Counted from the first letter of the stretch, positions 11,371-22,082 are shown. The stretch: 64,000 nucleotides of DNA from Crocodylus rhombifer (GCA_038503035.1 JAVSML010020805.1:6387-70386), one strand, 5' to 3'. Translations and numbers: made by a program. Notes: generated by a model from the sequence alone, not told the origin.

Positions 11371-13660
11371 GTGCCACCAGAGCCACTGCCTGGGCCTGAG
11401 ACTCTCTCGTGTCCAGACACAGCAGCCACAAGCTCTCCCACCAACCAGCACCGCAGCGTGCTCCACCCCATGTCACCGCCGATGTTGAGCCTTCCCGCGC
11501 CAGAGGAAGAGCTGGCGCTGGATCTGGATCTCAGTGCCCTGGCAAGGGAAGCTCTGGGGAAGGAGGGGGAATCAGCTGAGTTTATGCTCGACCCTCCTCA
11601 GGTTTTTTCCTTTCAAGCCACAAGGTCTTTCCCAGAAGGCACTTCAGAAGGTGCCTCTGTACAGGTGAAGGCAAGCAGCTCAGCTGAGTCCACTCTTTCT
11701 CCTGCTATGCCTCTGACTGCTGAAGAGGGGGAGAGTTTAGCAGCACCCACAGGTGCACCTGCACGCCAGAGGGAAAGGACTAGTACTAGCATGGTCTGGG
11801 ATCATTATGAGCTGGCAGATGATCCCGCGTTTGCTATCTGCGTGCACTGCCGAGCCAAAATCAGCTGGGGCAAGGGAACAAAGTGCATGACAACCTCGGG
11901 GATGCTGAATCATCTTTGCAGGTACCACCCCTTTGCCACAGGAATGGCCCCCGCTTGCTCCACAGGCCCCGTCCCCCACAACAAAGGAGGGCACCCTGGA
12001 ACATTGGGGCAAAAGGGACCAGTTGCAAATGTGAGCAAGGTCACCCAGGCCATTGAGGAGATGCTTGCTCTGGATGGCCAGCCCTTCACCTGTGTTGAGC
12101 AGCCAGGGTTCAGGCAGCTCCTGGCACTGCTGGCTCCATCCTACCAGGTGCCTGCACGCACCACCTTCAGCAGTTCAGTGGTACCCTCCCTATATGAAGC
12201 ATGCAGGGAGCACTTGAGGGGGGGAGCTGCACAAGGCAGATCCCCAGGTGACCGTACACTTCACCTCAGACATCTGGAGCAGCCGGGGTGGAGATCATGC
12301 ATACCTCTCCCTCACAGGGCACTGGTGTGGCCAGTCAGGCCATCGGTGGGCTCTCCTTTACGCCACGCTGATGGATGAGTCCCACAAAGCAGCAAAGATA
12401 AGGGGGGCCGTGAACCGCACGGTGCAGGGGTGGCTGGGCGTTGGGCAGGCTGAGCTCACCCGCGGCTTCTTGGTCACTGACAATGGGGCCAATGTGGTCA
12501 AGGCAGTCCATGATGCCAACTTTGCTGGTATTCGCTGTGTGGCACACAATTTACATCTGATTGTGAGGGATCCCTTGGAGGGGGAGAGGGCTGCCAGTGA
12601 TGGCACCAGCAACACCAGCAGGCTCATTTCCAGATGCAAGAAGGTGGCAGGCTACTTCCACCGGAGCATCAAGGGGGGCAAGATGCTGCGGGACAAATGA
12701 GCAGAGCTAAATGTCCCACAGCGCAGAATCATCCAGGACGTGGAGACTCAGTGGAGCGCCACATACACGATGCTCGAGAGGCCGGTGGAGCAACAGAAGG
12801 CCATCCATGAGCTGGCCTTGTTTGGGGAGATTGGGATCAGCAGCCCCCTGACCACAGCTGAGTGGGATGCCATCTCCCAGATCTTGATGGTTCCTCAAGC
12901 CCTTCCTCAAGGCCACTGAGACCCTCAGTGCTGCTGATGCCTTCCTCAGTCAGGTGGTCCCCATAGTGAAGGAGCTCTGCAGCCAAACAGAGAGCTTCCT
13001 GGGGGCCAATGTTCCTGGCTGGGGCAGGCCGCTTTCACCAGATATGCAGGCACTGGTGAGGCGGCTGAAGGAGGGCATTAGGAAAAGGCTTGAACCCTTG
13101 GGGTCCAACACAGTGAATATGCTGGACGCCATCTGTGACCCAAGGGTGAAGGGCACCATATGTGGCAGTGAGACACTGAGTCACTGGAGGGAGGTACTTA
13201 TTAAGACAGTGATGGAGGCAGAGCAGCAGAGGCAGGGGGAAGTGGGACGGGGGATCCACTGCCTGAACCCAGCCCACCACCCATGAGCCAGTCTTCCCCT
13301 CCACCACGGGCGCTGCCAATATGGGCTAAGGCCATGGCAAACATTAGGGGGTCCAGACCTACCAGCCCCCAGGATCAGACAGACAGCCCTCACACCGTGG
13401 TGTCTGCCTATCCTGCCAAGCCTGTGGAGCCCCTGGACTGAGACCCCTTGGCTACTGGACAACCTGCAGCCCGATGTGGCTGGATCTGGCCACAGCTGCC
13501 CGGGAATACCTGTCCTGTCCACTGACCAGCGTGCCATGTGAGAAGGTGTTCAGCACAGCTGCGGAAGTTGTGACACCCCAGTGCACCTGCTTGGATCCTG
13601 GTTTGGGGGAGCAGCTGGTGTTCCTCAAGGTGAACCTCCTGCTGCCGGGGTCCCCAAGCA
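11371..13660 (+). pseudogene. hAT transposase (BED-finger), broken
   Basis: The N-terminal part (frame from 11371) carries a BED zinc finger at about 11790-11930: W-D-H-Y, C-V-H-C, then H-L-C-R-Y-H. After a frameshift around 12215-12235 (a G-run), the RNase-H-like catalytic region follows: VHFTSDIWSSRGGDHAYLSL, LVTDNGANVVKAV and CVAHNLHLIV. A stop follows at about 12698-12700, and the same frame then continues with IQDVETQWSATYTMLER. After another shift near 12895 come helical-insertion sequence and the hATC dimerisation segment (about 13470-13640) with VPCEKVFSTA. The order is as in autonomous hAT transposases; at least two frameshifts and a stop make it inactive. Host ZBED genes derive from such elements, but the disruptions argue against domestication. 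Confidence 0.82.
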
Positions 13661-14039
13661 CCAGGTGCAGACGGAGCGAATGTCACCTCCTCACTCCGTC
13701 TGGATCATGAGTTTTGTCTCTCAGCAGCCTAAGGTGCAGTTTCCCCCAAAACCCTGCACCTATTACCAAGAAAGTTGGCAGGCTTTGTGGGCTCCTCGGG
13801 GGCTGGCAAGCCTGCAGTTTTGAGCTCCCTGTGGCTTTCCACACAGAAGTCACAGGAGGTTTTCTCTCAGGAATTTGGGATACTGTTTCTCTGTACCCCC
13901 GAACCTATCTTGTTGAAACTTGTCAGGCTTTGTGGGCTCTTCAGGCGCTACCATTCCTGCAAGTTTCATCAAGATCAGACAAGAAATGCCAAAGTTATAG
14001 CCTGCTTCGACCTTCCCCATTATAGCCTATGGGGAAGTC

Positions 14040-14165
14040 GAAGCAGCTCGAATATTCAACTTAGCTTTGACCTCGACTCGAAGCAGACCCACTTCCACTC
14101 GAAGCAGACAGCAAATCGAAGTGGGACCCGGTTTAATATTCGACACAGCTGTCGAATCGAATATG
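14040..14165. repeat. Subterminal TCGAATATT cluster, hAT right end
   Basis: Contains CTCGAATATTCAAC, two CTCGAAGCAGAC copies, TTAATATTCGACA and GTCGAATCGAATAT close to the right terminus. It mirrors the left cluster and supports both ends belonging to one element. Confidence 0.6.
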
Positions 14166-14187
14166 ACCTGCTCTGCACAGTCCTGCT

Positions 14188-14387
14188 GTCTTGTATGCAT
14201 ACCAGCCCAGCCTGACTTCTTTACTTTTCAATCCATCCAGGAAGAGCACACACCAACTGCTGAAACTTCCTTAGCCTGAGAAAGGGTTTTTGAACCCAAA
14301 AGCTTATTTAATAATTGTTTTCCAACTATTTAAGCTAGTCTAATAAAAGATATCAGATTCACCCAAAGAACCTTGTCTGTCTATACA
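14188..14387 (+). mobile_element. PLE 3' tail (part 2), after the hAT
   Basis: Continues the PLE from the hAT target site with 'tgcataccagcccagcctga', 'aaccc' stem sequence, 'ccaactatttaagctagtct' and 'aataaaagatatcag'. It ends at the 13-bp target duplication at 14380-14392. The inverted arm at 7160-7400 is the same tail. Confidence 0.82.
14262..14345 (+). ncRNA. Hammerhead-ribozyme-like motif in the PLE tail
   Basis: The order of core elements fits a hammerhead: CTGA (14276-14279), stem II GGGTTTTTGAACCC (14284-14297), an A-rich GAAA-equivalent reading AAAA, stem III AGCTTA (14301-14306) with TAAGCT (14331-14336), then AGTC as the GUC cleavage triplet (14337-14340). PLE terminal repeats are known to encode hammerheads. 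This copy has lost a core base in CUGANGA and the G of GAAA, so it is probably inactive. Confidence 0.55.
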
Positions 14388-14392
14388 TGCTA

Positions 14393-15419
14393 TTAATTTG
14401 CAGTAGGCTTACTCTGGCAGTAAAATACTAGCAATAAGCCTTCCCTGGGAGTGCACCTACATGTAGATTGTTAGTCCCTCGCTCGGGCGCTTTGTATTTC
14501 CATCTCAACATTGTCATCTTTTTCCTGGATTCCCCAACCAAAACATCTACTAATAAAAGTCAATTTGCTCTCAGTGGGAGCAGCACCATACAGGGCTAAC
14601 CCCACCCTGCTATACCCCCCCTGCAGCACCCCGGGGGAACTCCAGGGAGCCCCAGGTGCTAGTGCAGGGGCTAGCAAGGGGCACAGGACTGGTCCCAATG
14701 CATAGGGGCCAGGAGAGCTCTGCCAGCTGCAGCGGCAGCTGTCTCCTAGCCCCATAAACATTGGGAGGGGACCTGATGTGCTCCAGACTGGGAGACAGCT
14801 GCCCCTGCAGTAGGCAGAGCTCTCCTGGCCCTGTGCCCATCAGGACACACAGCTTCCATGGAGGCCCCTGCTGGGTAGGGCTTCCCTTCCCAGGAGGGGG
14901 TTCACTGGGAGTTGTCCCAGGTTTGGGGCAGCTGCTGGTGAACCTCCTGTTGAGCAGAGGCACACATAGTTTACTGGCAGCTGTCCTGCTTGGCACAGAG
15001 CTGGCTAGCTACTCTGGGGAGCAGCCAGAGGCTGGTTCCTAGCCCTTGTCCACTCCCCAGAGCAACTAGCTCCTCGCTGTACAGAGCTGCTCTGGGGGGC
15101 AGGTAGAGGCTGAGTTCCCAGCCCCTGCCTGCACCATGCAGAGCTGCTCAGGAGCAGGACTGGGTTCCCAGCTGCCACTCACCTTCCGGAGCTGCCAACT
15201 CCACACTGGGAGATGAGACAGGGGGTAGAGAGCTCCCCAGTCCTGGTGCTGATCAGCTTCTGGTGGGAGCGGGGAGCTAAGCAGCATCAACACTGGGGAC
15301 AGAGAGCTCCCTGTCCCCTGTGATCCCCTACTGCCTGGACTGACTGAGAGCAAATTTGCTCCCAGTCAGCGTCTGCATGAGTGTTACTGCACAGTAATTA
15401 CTATGCAGTTAATTTAGTA
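14393..15419. other. Right interior of the outer TIR element
   Basis: Begins with the other half of the small palindrome split by the PLE, then a CTG/CAG-rich block with stem-like repeats, and a GAGCAAATTTGCTC palindrome at about 15350-15363. No coding domain was recognised. Confidence 0.35.
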
Positions 15420-15944
15420 CCTGTATTTACAGATACTAGCTAACTGCTCAGTAGCCTAATTTACTGCACAGTAAATGTGCTGCACACATAGATAGTGATG
15501 CTTTACTGCACAGTAAAGTGTCTCATGTAGACATGCCCACTGTGCCTTATTTTACTGAACAGGAAGCTTAAAGTGCATTAATAGCATGCACCCAAAGAAA
15601 GGGATTGTTTAGGAAGGTGAATAAGGAGAAGGGGGATAAAAATTAAGAAAATAAACTTTTAGCATAACTATAGGAGGGAAAAAAACCTCCCTCCAATGGT
15701 GTGTATAAACTATACTGCTTGATTTGTTTTTGAGATAAAGGACAGAGAATGTAGGCCCTGTCACTTCTCTCTCATGAGACTTCTTGCTGACGAGGGGATT
15801 TTCCAACCTCATTATGGAGAGGAACTAAGAATCTTTTCCCTCCTGTCCACCCCTTTCCCTTCTCTGTTTACCCAGCACTACCGAGGTGAGGGCAGGGAAG
15901 GGGAGGAGGGGGATGGAATATTTCTCACACAGTTTATTCTAGAT

Positions 15945-16268
15945 CAGCATTTCTCAACCCATGGGTCATGACCCAAAAATGGGTTGCAAGAATATATGAA
16001 AGGGTCATGAACAAACTTTAAAAATGGATTCTTCTTTGAAGGAGAAAAACATGGGAAACTGTGGCTTTTGCCTTGCAGGCTGTCAAGAGTTCCAGCCTGC
16101 AAGGGGCTGCTTGGCTCCCTGTACCTCACCCCCCACCCCACTGCCCCACACATCTACCCCCTACCCCACACACTGGGGGGCTGGGGCCAGGGTTGGGGGG
16201 CAGTGGGTCAGGACTGGACATCAATGTTTACAAATGGGTCCTGGCACAAAAAAGTTTAAGAACCACTG
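15945..16268. mobile_element. hAT-type MITE, family A copy 2
   Basis: Left end CAGCATTTCTCAACCC, right end AAGAACCACTG, flanked by TTCTAGAT (15937-15944) and TTCTAAAT (16269-16276), a 7/8 target duplication. It is homologous along most of its length to 2740-3055. Confidence 0.82.
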
Positions 16269-16276
16269 TTCTAAAT

Positions 16277-17310
16277 CAATGAGTGGGGCATAAGTGCTCC
16301 AGGGCCCCCATAGTGTCTTTCTGAGTGAGGTGTCACCAATGTTCCCGTCCCCTCCAACTCCAAGAGTCTTAGGATTGCTGTAGTAGGAGCAACTTCAGCC
16401 TGTCAGGAGCCCAGCACCCTGTGATGACATATTAATCTACTGCAAGAAAAGAGAAAAGAGGGGATCAGTCAAGATCTCTATCTGAAAAATTAAAATAAAA
16501 AATAAGGTACTGTCTTAGTGGGAGTCACCAGCTGGCACTGTTACATGTCATGTTTTAAATGACAGTATGTTTCCCAGCTTGCAAGCTGTATGCAGGGCTT
16601 GAAAAAACTGTTGTTAGTTCTGCCATGCTATTTGCTTGTGCGGGGAGGTGTTGGAAGCAGAAAGATTGTTTCCTTGTTGCTTTAATATCTATATCTAGAA
16701 CCAGTTCTTGAGCCAGAATTACTTCCTAGGAAATGACTTAGAACAGTAGTCAGCAACCTTTTAAGGCTGCAGGATGGCCTGGCCCAATTCAGGTCAGAGG
16801 CAAGCAAGCAGGCAGATGAATAGGTGCTAGCACCCATCCGCTACAGGTGCTTTTTCCCATAGCAGCATGGAGAGAGTGCCAGTAGCCAATGCTTTTCCAT
16901 GCAGTGACATATGAAAGCAACTGCTGAGAAAGCCCCCTCCCCACCATATGCTGCTGAAACCCCATGGCCATGGGCCAGATCAAAAGCTTTGTAGCTACCT
17001 GACCCAAGTCTAAAATGTTTACACCAGTATCAGTGGAAGAGAAGTGTGCCTACTTGCTGCTTGCAACCACTTTGATACAAAGACTGGTGCATATAACATA
17101 AAGAAGTTGCATTAAAATATATATATCCAAAATCCAGCAAGAACCTGAGCTGCAAAGCCCTGACATCTGCTACCAATAAGCAAAGTGGCAACAACACACT
17201 TTAGTAACCATTTACTCACTCTTAGTGTCATATTGAGAGAAGTGATCTCCGTGGTGAGACCTGCATATTAAGCACCTAGCACATTTTGGAGATGCCATAG
17301 AAATAAATAT
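16277..17310. other. Mostly unannotated; possible MITE end at 16747
   Basis: The sequence CAGTAGTCAGCAACCTTTTA at about 16746 looks like a hAT-MITE left terminus, but no convincing right end or target duplication is visible. The rest has no recognised features. Confidence 0.35.
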
Positions 17311-17315
17311 AACAG

Positions 17316-17579
17316 GGATGGCCAAACTTCAGCACAAGTACCACAAGTGGCATGGGCAGCCTGTTTCTGGCACATGGAAGATCAAGGAGACAGGTGGCAG
17401 ATAAGACAGAAAGCAGAGCAGGAGGTCAGGCAGGGAGCACAGAGCAGGAAGAAGGAAGCAGAGCAATGGGTAGGGCAGGGATACAGTGTAGGGAGCAGAA
17501 AGCAAAGCAGTGGATGGGGCAGAGGAATAGGACTGGAGTGGAACTCAAACCAGATGCAGGGGTAATTTGTCACATCCCT
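17316..17579. mobile_element. hAT-type MITE, family B copy 1
   Basis: Starts CAGGGATGGCCAAACTTC and ends near CACATCCCTG, giving short inverted termini. The interior is rich in AGAAAGCAGAGCAG words shared, in either orientation, with copies near 17805-18000, 37506-37733 and 51050-51236. Target duplication is not clear. Confidence 0.6.
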
Positions 17580-17804
17580 GACAAAATCCTTGGTCTCCAC
17601 AGACAAAAGTTCTCAGTCTAACTACTTAAAAGTCTTTACACTAAATAATCTACCCGTGTAAATAAGTTCAATGAAAAATTTTCATCTAAACTACCCTAAG
17701 AATCAGCTAAGATTCTGGCACATTGGTTATTGTTTGTCTCTGTTGGTATTTATATAACCCAAACATCTGACAAACACCCTAAAATATGTTTAGGTAGTTG
17801 GCAG

Positions 17805-18000
17805 GAAACATCAGTGAAGACCAGCCTGTTTGGCAGGCACACCACAAATTAGCACTGCCCCAACCCCAAACATCACTCTGATTCCCTTTCTCTGCCCCAT
17901 TTGCTGCTTTGCTTTCTGTTCTGTACTCTCTACTTCCTGACCAATCTACTGCTCTGCTTTCTGCCTGTGCTCTGCCTGATCTTCTGCTCTCACTTCTTCT
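17805..18000. mobile_element. hAT-type MITE, family B fragment
   Basis: Opposite orientation to the previous copy: 'tttggcaggcacaccacaaa' is followed by CTGCTTTGCTTTCTG-type words, the complement of the family B interior. Ends are not well defined. Confidence 0.5.
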
Positions 18001-18315
18001 CTGAACTTCAAGGAGTCTTCTACTAAAAACAAAGAAGAGAAGTCTTGATATTTGTAAGGGAATAAAACAAGAAGAGTCCTCCCACACCTTTTAAAATAGA
18101 ATATAAAGAAGCAAAACATGGCACAAACTCAAGTTATTTTTCTTTTGGAGTGACAGCAGAGAGAACAAAACCCTAGAAAGTAAACTAAAGGCAACATTCC
18201 TGTACCGGCTATGGGACAGAGCTTGATCCAAAGCTTGTGGAAGTCAATGGAAGTGATCGCCATGGCATTTGGATCAGGCCCGTGAACTGGGCAGGGCCAA
18301 ATAGAGGTTTTCCAT

Positions 18316-18780
18316 CTTCAAATTCATAGATTCATAGATTGTAAGGCCGGAAGGGACCTTGGAAGATCATCAGGTCCAGCCCCCTGCACCAAGCGGGAAA
18401 GATAACTGGGGGTCAAGTGACCTCAGCAAAGTGAATGTCCAGTCTCCTCTTGAAGATTTTCAGGGTAGGTGATTGCACGACCTCTGGAGGGAGCTTATTT
18501 TACAGTATGGACACCCTGACTGTGAAGTTTTTCCTAATATCAAGCATGAATCAATCTTCCATGAGTTTGTAGCCATTACTCCTCATTTTCCTCTCGGGTG
18601 CCCTGGTGAACAGTTGCTCACCAAGCTCTTGATGTACTCATCTAGTGTATTGGTAAGGTGCTACCAGGTTCCCTCTCAGCCTTCTTTTCCTCAGGCTGAA
18701 GAGTTCCAGATCCCTCAGACTTTCCTCGTATGGCTTGTGAGCCTGTCTTGCTTTGAGTATCCGTTCACGCGCCGCCTTGG
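18316..18780 (-). mobile_element. CR1 LINE 3' part, minus strand (segment 1)
   Basis: Plus-strand 'ttcatagattcatagattgt' followed by 'aaggccggaagggacctt' is the reverse of the CR1 3' terminus. The minus translation then gives KPYEESLRDLELFSLRKRRL and RGNLVAPYQ. It is interrupted at about 18780 by a GC-rich insertion and resumes at about 19605. Confidence 0.85.
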
Positions 18781-19604
18781 CGCAAGCGCCTGGTGATGGA
18801 CACGGGGAGGCTTTGTGCAATGTCTGACAGGGACCCCGATCACACTGGGGAAGACCCCAGAACTCACCTGCCACGACTTTGAGTGTTTCATCGGTGGTGG
18901 GGTCTCCTGTTGGCTGTCCCTTGAGGTGGGTTGTTCCTCCTGATGGATATTTGTGGGGCTCCACCTCCACTACACCCCTTCCATACGCCAGCCTCTGATG
19001 TGGGCCACCTGATTCTGATGTGGCTGGCCCTCTGGTCTTGATGACTCTTTCCTGCCATACGATCTCAGGTATCAGGGCTTCTTCTTTCCTTAACAGACTC
19101 TGGGTCTATAGAATGTTCTCCTTTCCTGCATGTCTCCCACGCTTCACGCCGGTTGTCTGTGACTTCTTGAGAGCAGTTCTTGTTGTGCGGCTGTCACCTG
19201 GACCCTTCAACAGAGTGTCACCTTGCTATGGGTCAATTCTTCTCCCACGACCCGGTCTGCAAGCGCTGGAAGTTCCACCGAGACATCCCTGCCTGGTAAG
19301 AGTTTTCTCTGTCTTGCCGGCGCTGATCACAGTCAGTATGGAGAGCATCCACAGCCTCTGCTGCCTCTCCCACTCTCCACAATACCCAGCTAGTGCCAGC
19401 TTTTAGCTTGACTGGCTGGTGATCATCTGTGATTTCACCTGCCAGCCCCAGCTGTATATAGGTGCGGCTGACGAACCACACAGGTTTTTCTCATCAAGAG
19501 CATTCGTCTGTAGTCTGGAGCCCTACAGTAAGTAAGTTTTCTTTATTCTCGGGGCTTCCTCTCTGGGGTTACGTAGTCCCTGTGCTTGTACCCCTGGGAC
19601 AGCT
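18781..19604. mobile_element. Unclassified 0.8-kb insertion splitting CR1
   Basis: GC-rich, CpG-containing sequence unrelated to CR1 sits between CR1 codons that should be adjacent (RMIRILK on one side, RILKARQAH on the other). The repeated RILK segment may be a diverged target duplication. Size, lack of ORF domains and 'ctttattctcggggcttcct' near its end are compatible with a solo LTR, but no clear TG...CA ends were found. Confidence 0.45.
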
Positions 19605-19965
19605 TGCCTTTTAAGATTCTGATCATATGGATGGCTTTTCTTTGGACACCCTCAAGCTTTTCCACTTCCTTGTTAAAGTGTGGTGCCCAGCTGCAGTCTC
19701 ACCAGAGACGCAGTATTCCAGCTGTGGTCTCACCAGTGCTAAGTAGAGTGGAAGCATCATTTCCTTGGTTTTGCTGGAGATGCATCTATTGTTGCATGCC
19801 AGAGTATGATTTGCCCTACTGGTTACAGTATCGCACTGCTGGCTTATATTCATACTGTGGTCTGTTATTACCCCCAGGTCCCTTTCATTTATGGTGCTAG
19901 TCAGTTTGGTGCCACCAAGCCTGTAGGTGTGTTGGGGATTGCTTGTCCTGATTATGATTCAACAC
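19605..19965 (-). mobile_element. CR1 LINE, minus strand (segment 2)
   Basis: The minus translation contains ERDLGVIT, MNISQQCDTVTSRANHTLAC and LPLYLALVRPQLEYCV, the ORF2 C-terminal block immediately upstream of segment 1. Its upstream limit is fuzzy, between about 19960 and 20030. Confidence 0.82.
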
Positions 19966-19969
19966 TACT

Positions 19970-21240
19970 ACGTCATCAGCTGGAATTCCCCATGCTGCAA
20001 GCTTATTTTCAGAGACAGAAAGAATCCTAGACCCTCTCTACTTTGGGTTCTACAACTTCATATAGGGCTTTTCCTTCACTAAAAGCATCATGGCAGACAA
20101 CTACCAACCCTAATATTTAGTAACAATAACATCTTCTGTATAAACCTCCTTTCATTCCAGAACATTTTAAACATTATTTACAAACAAGACTTACTTTCTC
20201 TACCTCAGATACGCAGATGCCTCCAAAATCGAGCAAGACAGCTGTCTATAGGACACAGTAGTGCTACAGTACACAACAGTTTAGGACAGAAAGTAAGAAA
20301 AATCCAGAGAGCAAGAGTGACTAAAAAAGATGGACTGTATCTATAAATAACTACAACTTTGCCCTTTGCTGCATCTTCTGTCTAATAACCTCAGCATGAT
20401 TTAAGCGTGAAAAGGGGTGTGATACATTATTTGTCTATTACAGAAAGAGAAACTAGCAGGGAGAGACAAAATTACTTGTTTAGCATCACAGAGTAATTCA
20501 AGTCTAGATTAAGAAAAAGAAACCAGGTTGCTTGATCCTCCAGTTTTTCCATTCTAATCCCAGGCCGGCATTGCCACTCTAAGAGGCTAACAGGACATTA
20601 GAGCTAATGAAAAACCATATTCAGAAGCCCTTGACCTGAGCCGAGGTGTATGGGGCACTGCTGACTCAGCAGGAAGAGTGCCACCTATTGAATTACCTAT
20701 GCCATTTCCTATTGCACATTGCTTTGGTTATACTCTGGTTTCTCTTCAAATCTCATAAACCCATTGCCTTGTTCTACACCTAATCTTTGAAATCTAACAA
20801 AGGTCACACCCTTCAAGTTGCAGCAGCTGCTTATTCGGACCATCAGGTTTCTATGACTTTTTATACACAATTATCTCAAATGTTCAACTAACTGCAGCCT
20901 CACAGAAATCTCTTCCCTTTACTTTTTCTCCTTCTATATATCACTGTTTTCATTCATCTCTCCTTCCTTATCCATATATCCTCCATTTCAAGCCCTCCTC
21001 TTCTTCAGCGCAAGTGAGGAGAGTCATGAAAATAAAAAAATCATATATGCCAAGAATGGAGAGGCCTAGGAACATCCTTCTGCACGATTTTCTTTGTTTC
21101 CCAACCAAAGTATTGATGAGTTTAGTAGCAAAAAATAAAGACAGTGTTGCTGAAAGAATCAAAGATAAAGATAATTAAAAAACAAACAAGGGGGAGCGTT
21201 TTGTCTACAGATTAGTCAGTGTCTGTCAGGCTGCATAATA
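19970..21240. other. No recognised gene or repeat
   Basis: Unique-looking AT-rich sequence with only short ORFs lacking domains. Confidence 0.35.
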
Positions 21241-21242
21241 GT

Positions 21243-21685
21243 GGATGCATCTACACAAGACATTTACTGTAGAGTAGTCTAGTTAACTCTGCAGTAAACA
21301 TCTCACCGAACTATTAGGCTGCAGAAAACTAATTAATGCCCCAGCAGTTTTTTTACTCTGCAGCCCCACACATGTAGACATTGATGCAACTGGCTGGAGC
21401 ACAAAGGTGTTTTAGTGTGGGGACTGCCTGCTAGCTAGCCCTGCACAGGGGACCCTCATGCCCCAGCCAGGCCCTCCACAGCAAGTTGAGCCAGGTTGGA
21501 ACAGCCCTGGGCTGGCAGGCAGACCCCCTGAACCCTCTGCCAGCTAGGGCTGCTCCAACCTGACTCAACATTCCACAGTCCTGGCCGCACATGTTAACGT
21601 GGCACCCAGGAGCAATAAACTCTGGTGCAATACGTGCCAGAGTTTATTGCTTCGCTTTAATAGCATGTGTAAACATGCCCAATGT
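21243..21685. mobile_element. TIR MITE related to the 5.5-15.5 kb outer element
   Basis: Left tip GATGCATCTACAC, right tip GTGTAAACATGCCC. The inner left arm has TTTACTGTAGAGTA and the right arm an inverted GAGTTTATTGC/GCAATAAACTC pair. Tips and the TTTACTG motif resemble the outer element at 5526-15540, so the two probably belong to one family. Confidence 0.55.
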
Positions 21686-21887
21686 TAATTGTTCCAGCAA
21701 AGGCTGAGCCCTAGTTTACACTTAAACGTTTTGCTGGCATCTCTATGATTGCTGGGGATATGATTCTTTTGCCAGCATTGTTATGTCAGGAAAAAGTCCT
21801 AATGTAGATGCTGTCATTCTGGCAATAGAAGCCATTTGCAATTATAGTTTATCTTGCTAAGTAACTGTATGGGTTCACACCCTAGCT

Positions 21888-22074
21888 CAGAGGTGGGCAA
21901 AAGTAGGCCCGGGGGCCAGATGCAGCCCGCCAGGCCATTCTATCCTGCCCATGGTGTCCCTAAAAAATTTAGAAAATTAATATTAAGCTGACCTGGGCTG
22001 CCTGTCATGCGGCCCTTGATGGCTTGCCGAAACTCAGTAAGTGGCCATCTGCCCAAAATAACTGCCTGTCTCTG
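21888..22074. mobile_element. hAT-type MITE with perfect 8-bp target duplication
   Basis: Begins CAGAGGTGGGCAAAAGTAGG and ends GCCTGTCTCTG. CCCTAGCT occurs at 21880-21887 and 22075-22082. The interior mentions 'gcccgccaggcc' and 'tgcggcccttgat', typical of a short non-autonomous hAT. The segment at about 40330-40395 looks like the right half of a relative. Confidence 0.85.
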
Positions 22075-22082
22075 CCCTAGCT

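Larger units (their letters stand above)
10408..14187 (+). mobile_element. hAT DNA transposon with degenerate transposase
   Basis: About 3.8 kb, starting GGGCTGTGCAAAG and ending CTCTGCACAGTCCTGCT, with imperfect TIRs around TGTGCA/TGCACA. It is flanked by GTCTTGTA duplications and inserted in the PLE 3' tail. Both subterminal regions hold clusters of TCGAATATT-type words, and the centre holds a broken BED-finger/hAT transposase. Exact end bases are uncertain by a few nucleotides because the two TIRs are not symmetrical. Confidence 0.8.
5526..15540. mobile_element. Outer TIR element, host of a nested insertion stack
   Basis: The left arm (5526-5640) and right arm (15420-15540) are inverted copies of each other over about 110 bp. 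The outer tip reads (G)CATCTACATGAGAC on the left and GTCTCATGTAGACATGCC on the right. Each arm holds two copies of a near-palindrome TTTACTGnnCAGTAAA (5567-5582, 5609-5624, 15460-15475, 15502-15517). Removing the PLE stack (7160-14392) leaves about 2.8 kb of host element. No transposase was recognised, so it is a non-autonomous DNA transposon of unknown superfamily. The interior could itself be composite. Confidence 0.65.

Noticed and set aside
11371..13660. Domesticated ZBED-type host gene
   Set aside because: At least two frameshifts and an internal stop, plus intact transposon ends and target duplications, show an ordinary decayed transposon.
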